From contig JAGAKH010000013.1 in assembly GCA_017625725.1 (NCBI GenBank), forward strand, positions 38,464 to 102,463: a DNA stretch of 64,000 nucleotides, read 5' to 3'. The notes under the pieces were generated by a model, which was given only the letters and a program-made list of their open reading frames with translations, did no database searches and was not told the DNA's origin. Every line of letters begins with the position of its first letter. Positions within the stretch are counted from its first letter, which is position 1. The stretch comes from Bacteroidales bacterium. Its GTDB lineage: Bacteria > Bacteroidota > Bacteroidia > Bacteroidales > UBA932. Position numbers and translations under genes: made by a program. Positions 56,464-64,000 of this stretch are shown here, one piece after another.

Positions 56464-58674
56464 ATGAAGAACAGTCATTTCATACTGATGCTGTCGTTGC
56501 TATTGTCTTCTGCATGTATCCAAGAGAAAATATATATACAGAGTCCTTCCTTTCATGCTTTAGTTGAAGAATTGGACAGAACGAAAACAGAACTGGGCGA
56601 GGATAATAAGGTCCTGTGGACTTCGGGAGATGAGATATCTGTGTTTGAGAACAATATCAGTGCTTCTGTCTATAGGATTACTTCAGGGTCGGCGGGTAAG
56701 GCCTATGCTGACTTCGACCTTGTCTCTTCTGTTCCGTCCGGTATTCAGACGGGATATAATGTGGCAATCTATCCTTCATCAGATGGTGCACGATGTGCCT
56801 TTGCTTCCGGGGGCGGTTTCAAGCTCTCGGGTTTTACTGCACCTTCGCTCCAGTCCTACTCTGAGTCCTCCTTTTCTTCCGGAGTCTTCCCTATGGTGGC
56901 GATTTCACCTGAAGGTGAACGTGACCTTTCGTTCAGGAATGCATTTGGAGTGCTGAAGCTTCAGCTGAAAGGAACCGCATCCATAAAGTCTCTGACTCTT
57001 AAAGGAAATGATTCGGAGCTCCTTTCCGGTCCTTGTGAAGTCACCGTTTACTCCAATGGCAGGAATCCTGAGGTGACTATGACTGGTGCTGCTGCCAGTG
57101 AAGTCGTTCTGGATTGTGGAGATGAAGGTGTGGCTCTGTCTTCCGGCAAGGCAACTCCTTTTCTGATTGCAGTGCCTCCTGTGGGCTTCAAGAAGGGCTT
57201 TACTGTCGTGGTTGAGGATGTTGATGGAGGAAAGATGACCCTTGTGACAGAAAAAGAGAATCCTGTAGGCCGTTCATCCATACTCAGGATGCCGGAGATA
57301 GTATATTCTCCTGAACCGTCTGTTTCGATAAATGTTTCGGTTCTTGAATCATCATTTGATGATGTGAAGATTTCAGTAGAGTTGGAAGGATATGCCCAGT
57401 ATGCCGCCAAGGTTGTGCCTAAGAGTGAATTCAATGCGGCGAATGCCGTCAGGGAGGCCAATTGGAAGCAGGTTCCGAGACAGACGGATTCATTCTCATA
57501 TACGGGTTCGCTGACATCCTTCCCTTCAGGTACAGCATCGTTTTCTCTTGTTGCAGGTCAGACCTATATCCTTTGGGTAGCACCGTATCTTTCAGGACAG
57601 ATCAGAGTGAGTGAAGATGATCTTTATATAAAGGAAATAGCAGTTCCCGGAATTCTATCAGGAGGAAACAGTAAAGTCGTGTTGGAAAACACAGAGTCTG
57701 ATTATCAGTCATTGACTGCCGTTCTGAGTTCATCAGGTGCATACATGATAGCTGCAGCATTTGTGTCGGCATCTGAGCTTGCATCATTGCCGACGGATGA
57801 ATCGAAGGCGGACTTCGCTTTGAACAATGGTGTTGTCATGTCAGGAGAACAGCTTACAATTACCAGGTCATCCCTTGCCTCTGGAGAAACCTATACCCTC
57901 ATAGCTATTGCAGTAGACAGCCAAGGCCGTTATGGCAAGGTTCTCCAGCATGACATTGCCACATCGGTAATCAGATTCAATAACAATGTGACCATCAGTC
58001 TGGAAATAAGGAATGAATTCAAGACTTTGTATGTAAGGCCGGAAGTGAGTGGAGATGATGTGGAATTTTTCTATTATTACATAGGAACTGCCTCTGGTTC
58101 CGTTTGGAACAGAGTCTTGGGCGGTACCCGCGAATCAGCTGAGAAGTATATGGCTGTCGAAAAGAACAGTTATCTGATACAGAATACGGAAGATACGCCT
58201 ATGATTGACGGTCAGCTGAAGTTTGACGATGTGACATTAGGTGAGGAATATGTCGTGGCGGTCATGGCTCTTACCTCAGATGGAACTGTGTCAAGGCTGT
58301 TCATGGAAAAGTTTACCCCTGGCCTGAATCTGGATAAATATATATATGATACCGGTGCAGACAAATGGCTGAAGTCGAGGCCAGATGTCAAATTGGGCAA
58401 AACGGAGATGATAGGAGATTTTTACTATATCACTTGGACTGTCATCCCGGCTTCCGGCACGACTGCCTATACCTGGTGTACTCATCCGGATTGGATGGCC
58501 CGATTCCCGACACCGGAAGAACAGATCATAGCCATATTGAATAATGGTACGAAGGTAACTCCTGGTGTGCAGGACCAAATGCCTTACGGTGATGAGGGGT
58601 TTTTAATCTATGTGACTTGGCAGGATGAAGATGGCAACTTCTATGCTCCGGTAAGTTTCCAGACGAGTGAATGA
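56464..58674 (+). CDS. Large lipoprotein with fimbrillin-like N-terminal domain and repeated Ig-like domains
   Basis: This is a 736-residue lipoprotein with lipobox SSAC (Cys18) from ATG 56464; an upstream frame to 56407 runs through the promoter and was rejected. The N-terminal domain (about 30-295) matches that of genes 50587 and 52929: RTKTELGEDNKVLWTSGDEISVFENN, NVAIYPSSDGARC and LSFRNAFGVLKLQL. The rest (about 300-736) looks like three or four Ig/fibronectin-type beta domains, with repeated patterns such as GQTYILWVAPYL, GETYTLIAIAVDSQGRYGK and GEEYVVAVMALTSDGTVSR. No enzyme motif was seen. It has its own promoter, so it may be regulated apart from the starch operon. Surface adhesin or glycan-binding roles are possible. 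Confidence 0.6.
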   Translation: MKNSHFILMLSLLLSSACIQEKIYIQSPSFHALVEELDRTKTELGEDNKVLWTSGDEISVFENNISASVYRITSGSAGKAYADFDLVSSVPSGIQTGYNVAIYPSSDGARCAFASGGGFKLSGFTAPSLQSYSESSFSSGVFPMVAISPEGERDLSFRNAFGVLKLQLKGTASIKSLTLKGNDSELLSGPCEVTVYSNGRNPEVTMTGAAASEVVLDCGDEGVALSSGKATPFLIAVPPVGFKKGFTVVVEDVDGGKMTLVTEKENPVGRSSILRMPEIVYSPEPSVSINVSVLESSFDDVKISVELEGYAQYAAKVVPKSEFNAANAVREANWKQVPRQTDSFSYTGSLTSFPSGTASFSLVAGQTYILWVAPYLSGQIRVSEDDLYIKEIAVPGILSGGNSKVVLENTESDYQSLTAVLSSSGAYMIAAAFVSASELASLPTDESKADFALNNGVVMSGEQLTITRSSLASGETYTLIAIAVDSQGRYGKVLQHDIATSVIRFNNNVTISLEIRNEFKTLYVRPEVSGDDVEFFYYYIGTASGSVWNRVLGGTRESAEKYMAVEKNSYLIQNTEDTPMIDGQLKFDDVTLGEEYVVAVMALTSDGTVSRLFMEKFTPGLNLDKYIYDTGADKWLKSRPDVKLGKTEMIGDFYYITWTVIPASGTTAYTWCTHPDWMARFPTPEEQIIAILNNGTKVTPGVQDQMPYGDEGFLIYVTWQDEDGNFYAPVSFQTSE

Positions 58675-58676
58675 TG

Positions 58677-60356
58677 TCAAAGGGTCTGTCCGTCAATGAA
58701 CTCTCTCAAGATTGAAGTCGGCGGTATCGCAGCTATTTCTGCAGGTGAAAGTGCGATTATGTAGTCCAGGAATTTCAGCATTCTGGATGCTTCTATGAAT
58801 GCCGGAGATGATGGTGATATCCTTCTTAGAAGCGGTTCAGCATAATATTTCAGTACAGGAAGTTCAAAAATATGGGCAGAGTTGAAAACAGCGTCGGCAT
58901 TTTCCTGATAAGGGAAGATGTTGCGGTTCTCGCCTCTACGGACGCTCTGCCATCTCAGGATCGTGTCTTCCGGAGAAATACCTCTGGTACGGTTGTCCCT
59001 GATCATTCTTCTCAACATCCTGTTGTCGGAAGTGGAGATGTTGTTGTTTTCATCGATTGATAAGGAGGTGAGGGCGGAGGCATAGACTCTGAATACCTTT
59101 GAACTGTCCACTCCCGGAATCATAGCAGGATTGAGTGCATGGATGCCTTCCATGATAAGGATGTCCTTCTCGTGCAGCTGCATGAAATTACCGTTGAATG
59201 TCCTTTTCCCTTCCTTGAAGTCAAACTTGGGGATTTCCACTTCTTTCCCTGCAAGCAATTCGTTGAGCTGCCGGCCTAGAAACTCAAGATCCATCGCCTG
59301 CAATGCCTCGAAATCATAATCGCCTTTCTCATCTCGTGGAGTGTGCTCTCTGTCTACGAAATAGTTGTCGAGTTCGATGATTTTTGGGTTCAGACCGAGA
59401 ATCCTGCACTGAAGTGCCAGTCTCTTGGAGGTTGATGTCTTTCCGCTGCTGGATGGTCCGGCTATGAAGACGATCTTTACACTTCCTTTTCTGGAATTTA
59501 TCTGGTCGGCTATGTCTGCGTATTTCCTTTCGTGAAGTGCTTCTGACAGGTTTATCAGATCGATGATATTTCCAAAAAGTACCGTCCGGTTGAGGGTTCC
59601 GACTCCTCTGACACCCATGATGGAACACCAATCCGAATGTTCCTTCAGAGCTGTGGCGATCTTTGACTGCCTTTTCATAGGAAGCACCTTTCCCGCATCG
59701 CCATCCATAGGGTACTGAAGACAGAATCCTTCGTTGAAGCCCATCAGACTGAAGGTCTTGAGAATACCTGTCGATAAGGTCAGAGGCCCGTAGAATGTGT
59801 CAGCCTGGCCGTCAAGGAAGTAGACATTGTAATTGAATCTTCCGATGGTCTTCATCAGATTCACTTTTTCTGTCTGCCCCTTATCTTCAAAGAATCTGCA
59901 TGCATCTTCTCGGCTCAGCATCTTCTTCTTGAACGGGAGATCTGCTTCGACGATTTCCCTCATTCTTTTTTCGATACGTTCTATTTCTTCATCGGTGATG
60001 AAGTAAACCATAGGCCTGCCGTCCTCCTTGGTCTCTTTCTCCCTGATTTCGCAGTAAAGCCCGCTTGGCAGGGCATAGTTTACCCATAGTATCTTGTCCG
60101 GATAGAACTCCCTGATGACATTCTGGAGAACAAAACAAAGTGAACGTATATAGGTCCTGCGTCCGTCTGGGTGGTCATATCCTATAAAACGTATGTTATG
60201 GGGATTGATGAGCTTGTAATCCAAGGATTTCAGCTTGTTGTCTACTATTGCTGCCAATGCCGGATACTGGCTTCCCTCCATATCCTTGAGGTTCGTCCCC
60301 ATAGGGACCAGTATCTCTTTTTCGGTGTTTTCGCACCAAATTCTTATCTCTTCCAT
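58677..60356 (-). CDS. Uridine-kinase-like protein with TGS-type N-terminal domain
   Basis: This is a 559-residue cytoplasmic protein from ATG 60356; a TTG at 60380 was rejected. The N-terminus (EEIRIWCENTEKEILVPMGTNLKDM) is a TGS-like segment, followed by a region resembling the threonyl-tRNA synthetase second additional domain (DHPDGRRTYIRSLCFVLQNVI). The C-terminal half is a phosphoribulokinase/uridine kinase domain with the P-loop IAGPSSSGKTSTSKR, ELDNYFVDREHTPRDEKGDYDFEALQAMD and ILIMEGIHALNP. This two-part nucleoside kinase is common in Bacteroidota and Firmicutes. Probable activity is phosphorylation of uridine/cytidine, not proven. It lies one base after uvrA and converges with gene 56464 across a two-base gap. 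Confidence 0.85.
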   Translation of the reverse strand: MEEIRIWCENTEKEILVPMGTNLKDMEGSQYPALAAIVDNKLKSLDYKLINPHNIRFIGYDHPDGRRTYIRSLCFVLQNVIREFYPDKILWVNYALPSGLYCEIREKETKEDGRPMVYFITDEEIERIEKRMREIVEADLPFKKKMLSREDACRFFEDKGQTEKVNLMKTIGRFNYNVYFLDGQADTFYGPLTLSTGILKTFSLMGFNEGFCLQYPMDGDAGKVLPMKRQSKIATALKEHSDWCSIMGVRGVGTLNRTVLFGNIIDLINLSEALHERKYADIADQINSRKGSVKIVFIAGPSSSGKTSTSKRLALQCRILGLNPKIIELDNYFVDREHTPRDEKGDYDFEALQAMDLEFLGRQLNELLAGKEVEIPKFDFKEGKRTFNGNFMQLHEKDILIMEGIHALNPAMIPGVDSSKVFRVYASALTSLSIDENNNISTSDNRMLRRMIRDNRTRGISPEDTILRWQSVRRGENRNIFPYQENADAVFNSAHIFELPVLKYYAEPLLRRISPSSPAFIEASRMLKFLDYIIALSPAEIAAIPPTSILREFIDGQTL

Positions 60357-60357
60357 T

Positions 60358-63174
60358 TTATAAGTCTGTTGAATTTTCAAGAACCTCTTTCAGGAACGGA
60401 CCGGTTACAGAATCCGGGTCTGATGCCAGTTGTTCGGGTGTGCCTTCTGCAACAATCATTCCGCCTTTCCTTCCTCCTTCCGGACCCATGTCTAAAAGGT
60501 AGTCCACTGATTTGAGGATGTCCAGATTGTGCTCGATGATTATTACGGTATTTCCCTGGTCAACAAGTTTCTGAAGCACTTCCATCAGCACCTTTATGTC
60601 GTCGAAGTGAAGCCCGGTTGTAGGCTCGTCGAGAAGATACAAGGTGTTTCCTGTGCTCTTTTTGGCAAGTTCGGTGGCAAGTTTCATTCTCTGGCTTTCA
60701 CCTCCGGAAAGGGTCACGGCAGACTGACCGAGCTGGACATATCCCAAACCTACATCGACCAGGGCCTTCAGCTTTGGAGCTATGGTAGGGATGTTTTCAA
60801 AGAACGAATAGGCTTCGTTGATTGACATTTCAAGTACGTCGTTGATATTCTTGCCTTTATAACGCACTGCCAGAGTGTCGTTCTTGTACCTTTTGCCGCG
60901 GCATTCATTGCAGGTTACATTGACAGAAGGCAGGAAGTTCATTTCAATGACCTTGATTCCGGCTCCCTTGCATTCTTCGCACCTTCCGCCGGGTACGTTG
61001 AATGAAAATCTTCCGGCCTTGAAACCGCGTACCTTGGCATCTGGTGTGGCTTCAAAAAGGTTCCTGATGTCGTTGAACACTCCGGTGAATGTTGCAGGAT
61101 TGCTTCTTGGCGTCCTTCCTATCGGACTCTGGTCTATTTCAATCAGCTTGTCTATATTTTCGGCTCCCACGATCTCCCCATATGGCAGAGGCTGAATCTT
61201 GGCATTATAGAACCGGTTTTTAAGGACAGGCATCAAGGTTTCATTAATCAATGATGATTTTCCGCTGCCGCTGACTCCGCTGATTCCGATCAGCATCCCG
61301 AGAGGGAAGTCCACATCGACATTCTTCAGATTGTTCCCTCTTGCACCTCTGATCCCAAGTGTGAGCCCGTTTCCTGTCCGCCGCGTCTGGGGAACACTTA
61401 TTGCTTTCTTGCCCGTCAGATAGTCGAGTGTGACAGATTCTCCGATTATTGTCCGTGACGACAGATCCCCTCCTATCTCGCTCTTCTTGTCTGTAAGCAT
61501 GTCCAATGGAGCTGAAAGGCATATCCTGCCGCCTTCCTTTCCTGCCCCTGGGCCGACATCTATAAGCCAGTCGGCTGACATCATGGTTTCAGCGTCGTGT
61601 TCGACGACCATCACCGAATTACCTTCATCCCTGAGCTTCTTCAGAGATGCTATGAGTTTTCTGTTGTCTCTCTGATGAAGTCCTATGCTGGGTTCGTCGA
61701 GGATGTAAAGAACATTCACCAGCTTTGAACCGATCTGAGTGGCCAATCTGATCCTTTGGCTTTCACCTCCGGAGAGTGATGAGGTCGCTCTGTCAAGGGA
61801 AAGATATTCCAACCCGACATCCAGCAGGAATCCGACCCTGTCCTTCAGTTCCTTGAGTATATCCCTTGCAATTTCCTTCTCTCTCTGTCCGAATGCACCG
61901 TCAAGAGAGTGCAGCCACTCGCTCAGCTGGCTTATTTCCATGGATGCTACCTCGGAAATGGTCTTGCCATCAATCTTAAAGTAGGTGGTTTCCTTGTTGA
62001 GGCGGGTACCTTTACATACAGGGCATATGACTTTTTCGTTTATGTCATCCACTATGCCGGGGAATGATACCATCTCCGATGATCCGGCATCTCCGACTCT
62101 GAACAATTCGTCTGAGCCGAACACTAGAAGTGTCACAATCTCATCAGGAAGTTCTTCGATGGGGTCATATAAAGAGAAGTTATATTTTCTTGCTATTGAA
62201 CGTATTACATCGAATTTACGTGTTTCGCGTATCTTGCCTAACGGCACGATTCCTCCGTCGGCTATCGAAATGCTCCTGTCTGGAATTATAGTGTCGATGT
62301 TTACGTCCACTATCATTCCCAATCCCTTGCAATGGGGGCAGTAGCCCTGCGGGGAATTGAATGAAAAAGAGTGAGGAGCCGGTTCTGCAAGTGACAGTCC
62401 TGTGTCAGGACATACCAGATGCTTGGAGTAATGACATAATTCCTCAGTTTCCAGATCCATTATGGCGAGCGAACCTTTACCGAAGTTAAGAGCCGACATT
62501 ACGGAATCCCTGATCCTCTTCTCGTCCTTCTGTGCTGGTTTGAGCCTGTCGATGACAAGTTCTATGAAGTGGGGCTTGTAACGGTCCAGGGCCGTGACTT
62601 CATGAAGCTCGCAGATCCTTCCGTCAATCCTGGCCTGGGTGTATCCGCGTTTACGCATCTGCTCGAGGAGTTCCTTGTAATGTCCCTTGCGGCCCTTGAC
62701 GACAGGTGCAAGAAGATAGCATTTCTTTCCTGAATAATTCTCTAATATGAGTGAAACGATCTGTTCGTCTGTATAGCGGACCATCGCTTTCCCGGTCTCA
62801 GGAGAGTATGCCGTTGACGCCTTTGCGTAAAGAAGCCTCAGAAAGTCATAAATCTCTGTAATCGTTCCGACAGTGGAACGTGGATTGTTTCCTGTGGTTT
62901 TCTGTTCGATTGCAATTATCGGACTCAGACCTGAAACAGATTCCACCTCTGGCTTTTCCAGTACGCCCATGAAATGCTTTGCATAGGTGGAAAGAGTGTC
63001 CATGTAACGTCTCTGACCTTCTGCATAGATGGTGTCGAAGGCCAATGAGGACTTTCCGCTTCCGCTCAGACCAGTCACCACCACGAACCTGCCCCTTGGA
63101 ATGGATAGCGAAGCATTCTTGAGGTTATGTGCCTTGGCACCGTTTATTTCGATATAGTCGTTCTGCTTTTTCAT
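60358..63174 (-). CDS. uvrA: Excinuclease ABC subunit A
   Basis: This 938-residue ATPase finds DNA lesions for nucleotide excision repair with UvrB and UvrC. Two ABC modules are evident: Walker A GLSGSGKSSLAFD and GVSGSGKSSLINE; signatures LSGGESQRIRLA and LSGGESQRMKLA; Walker B regions LYILDEPSIGLHQRD and LYLLDEPTTGLHFDD. Two zinc modules are visible (CPHCKGLG with CPVCKGTR, and CEECKGAG with CNECRGKR). The N-terminal Cys pair found near residue 120 in many UvrA proteins is absent (TAYSPETGKAMVRYTDEQI), a variation that occurs in Bacteroidota. The gene lies ten bases after the MBL-fold gene and runs into the kinase gene. Confidence 0.96.
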   Translation of the reverse strand: MKKQNDYIEINGAKAHNLKNASLSIPRGRFVVVTGLSGSGKSSLAFDTIYAEGQRRYMDTLSTYAKHFMGVLEKPEVESVSGLSPIIAIEQKTTGNNPRSTVGTITEIYDFLRLLYAKASTAYSPETGKAMVRYTDEQIVSLILENYSGKKCYLLAPVVKGRKGHYKELLEQMRKRGYTQARIDGRICELHEVTALDRYKPHFIELVIDRLKPAQKDEKRIRDSVMSALNFGKGSLAIMDLETEELCHYSKHLVCPDTGLSLAEPAPHSFSFNSPQGYCPHCKGLGMIVDVNIDTIIPDRSISIADGGIVPLGKIRETRKFDVIRSIARKYNFSLYDPIEELPDEIVTLLVFGSDELFRVGDAGSSEMVSFPGIVDDINEKVICPVCKGTRLNKETTYFKIDGKTISEVASMEISQLSEWLHSLDGAFGQREKEIARDILKELKDRVGFLLDVGLEYLSLDRATSSLSGGESQRIRLATQIGSKLVNVLYILDEPSIGLHQRDNRKLIASLKKLRDEGNSVMVVEHDAETMMSADWLIDVGPGAGKEGGRICLSAPLDMLTDKKSEIGGDLSSRTIIGESVTLDYLTGKKAISVPQTRRTGNGLTLGIRGARGNNLKNVDVDFPLGMLIGISGVSGSGKSSLINETLMPVLKNRFYNAKIQPLPYGEIVGAENIDKLIEIDQSPIGRTPRSNPATFTGVFNDIRNLFEATPDAKVRGFKAGRFSFNVPGGRCEECKGAGIKVIEMNFLPSVNVTCNECRGKRYKNDTLAVRYKGKNINDVLEMSINEAYSFFENIPTIAPKLKALVDVGLGYVQLGQSAVTLSGGESQRMKLATELAKKSTGNTLYLLDEPTTGLHFDDIKVLMEVLQKLVDQGNTVIIIEHNLDILKSVDYLLDMGPEGGRKGGMIVAEGTPEQLASDPDSVTGPFLKEVLENSTDL

Positions 63175-63184
63175 TCGTCTGCCC

Positions 63185-63847
63185 TTATTCTTCGTATGGC
63201 TCGTTGAAAGGCATCAGAAAGGGGTTTGTCATCCTCTCTGTCGCGATGTCAGTTGTCGGACCGTGGCCGGGAATAACTTTGATGTCACCTTCAAGATGAA
63301 GCAGTTTGGTGAAGATGCTCTCCATTATTCTGTCATAATCTCCGCCCGGGTGGTCAGTGCGTCCGATGGCACCAGCAAAAAGCGTGTCTCCGCTGAACAA
63401 GACCTTCTCCTGTCTTTCCAGATAGCAGACTCCTCCGGGAGTATGTCCTGGAGTCTCAATGACTTCAAAGGTCAGACCTCCGACATGGATCACATCACCT
63501 TCCTTTATGTCTGTTGTCTCAAAAGGCTCCGGAAGCGGAACGTTGAAGTTACGGCAGAAGTGAATGTTGTTTTCCAGGGTCTTCTTGTCATCCGGATGCA
63601 TATATACAGGAAGGTTACCGAAGTGTCCGGCAAGTGAAGCAACACCAAGGACATGGTCAAAATGGCCGTGAGTCAGCATGATGCATGAAGGCTTGAGTCC
63701 CTGTCTTTTGATTATGGATATCAGTTCGACAAATTCTGCATCAGAACAGTTGCCCGGGTCAACAACAGCACATGATTTGCTTTCGTCCCAGACTATGTGG
63801 CAATGCTCCTGAAAGGCATTAAATGTCAAAAAATCTAAATGTACCAT
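63185..63847 (-). CDS. MBL-fold metallo-hydrolase (glyoxalase II-like)
   Basis: This is a 220-residue cytoplasmic hydrolase. The metal-binding motif THGHFDHVLG supplies His60, His62, Asp64 and His65. ETPGHTPGGVCYL, FSGDTLFAGAIGRTD and VIPGHGPTTDIATE complete the two-zinc site. The length and the last motif fit the YcbL/glyoxalase II-like group that hydrolyses thioesters; the true substrate is unknown. It heads a minus-strand run with uvrA and the uridine-kinase-like gene. Confidence 0.9.
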   Translation of the reverse strand: MVHLDFLTFNAFQEHCHIVWDESKSCAVVDPGNCSDAEFVELISIIKRQGLKPSCIMLTHGHFDHVLGVASLAGHFGNLPVYMHPDDKKTLENNIHFCRNFNVPLPEPFETTDIKEGDVIHVGGLTFEVIETPGHTPGGVCYLERQEKVLFSGDTLFAGAIGRTDHPGGDYDRIMESIFTKLLHLEGDIKVIPGHGPTTDIATERMTNPFLMPFNEPYEE

Positions 63848-63891
63848 TCATTAATTTGTTTACTTAAGTTTCGCAAGTGAATTTTAGCCCG

Positions 63892-64000
63892 TCAGGCGGC
63901 GACCGCCAGCTTGTCAAAGGCTACCTTCACTGCTTTGATTTGTTTATCGTTTGATATTACTTGTTCAGTCAGAGCCATGGTGTCACAGTTGAGTGCCTCG
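63892..64000 (-). CDS. C-terminal fragment of an unidentified protein, cut by the window edge
   Basis: On the minus strand, a frame open from the window edge (first full codon ends at 63999) reads EALNCDTMALTEQVISNDKQ and ends IKAVKVAFDKLAVAA before TGA at 63894-63892. The tail is helical and Ala/Lys-rich. It is too short to assign, and it is uncertain whether it is coding. The 44 bases between it and the MBL-fold gene hold no clear promoter. Confidence 0.3.
   Translation of the reverse strand, partial: EALNCDTMALTEQVISNDKQIKAVKVAFDKLAVAA

Overview
The window comes from a Bacteroidota chromosome, almost certainly order Bacteroidales and probably a gut or oral member. The signs are SusC/SusD proteins, fimbrillin-family lipoproteins with DUF3575, DUF5119 and DUF4906 partners, and promoters of the Bacteroidales type (TTG or TTTG about 19-21 bases before TAnnTTTG). 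A guaB-surA-OstA cluster and the general lack of strong Shine-Dalgarno sites agree with this. The genus cannot be fixed from sequence alone. No rRNA, tRNA, CRISPR array or transposase was found.

Layout. (1) 1-16532, plus strand: a type V (Mfa/Fim-like) fimbrial operon. It holds a DUF3575 outer-membrane-type gene broken by a frameshift, a DUF5119 lipoprotein, eight fimbrillin-like lipoproteins (the first also frameshifted), a large minor subunit with a lectin-like stretch, and a 1084-residue DUF4906 protein that probably forms the tip. (2) 16543-25093, plus strand: a TIGR01212 radical SAM enzyme, guaB, two SurA-like chaperone genes, a long OstA-like protein and a DUF4838-like lipoprotein. (3) 25094-25640: a non-coding island packed with nested inverted repeats. 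(4) 25641-31868, minus strand: a LytS-type sensor kinase, a LytTR response regulator, an OPT oligopeptide transporter, a ZIP metal transporter and peptidase T, arranged as one operon. (5) 32061-56357, plus strand: a starch-utilisation locus of about 24 kb. It encodes an MFS sugar transporter, SusC, SusD, a fused SusE/SusF, a GH13 with a starch-binding domain nested in its catalytic domain, a type I pullulanase, a small GH13, SusA, SusB (GH97), a 49-residue peptide, a modular surface starch-binding lipoprotein and a 1142-residue multidomain amylase. A separate lipoprotein gene (56464-58674) follows behind its own terminator and promoter. (6) 58677-63847, minus strand: a uridine-kinase-like protein, uvrA and an MBL-fold hydrolase, then the 3' end of an unidentified gene.

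How the parts fit. The divergent region between the kinase gene and the starch operon contains two direct 9-bp repeats, each matching the LytTR-family consensus, separated by 12 bp and placed just upstream of a candidate starch-operon promoter. No SusR gene is visible. This suggests that starch use, and perhaps peptide use, is controlled here by the adjacent LytS/LytTR pair. In the starch operon, lipoproteins with acidic residues after the lipid-anchored Cys (SusD, SusE/F and the 1142-residue amylase) are inferred to be on the cell surface. SusA, SusB and the 405-residue GH13 lack that signal and are probably periplasmic, where they would cut imported maltodextrins to sugars for the MFS carrier.

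The most unusual features are: carbohydrate-binding modules nested inside other domains in two different amylases; fimbrillin-like N-terminal domains reused in starch lipoproteins; paired intercistronic hairpins with identical loops in the fimbrial operon; the palindrome island; and the 49-residue peptide.
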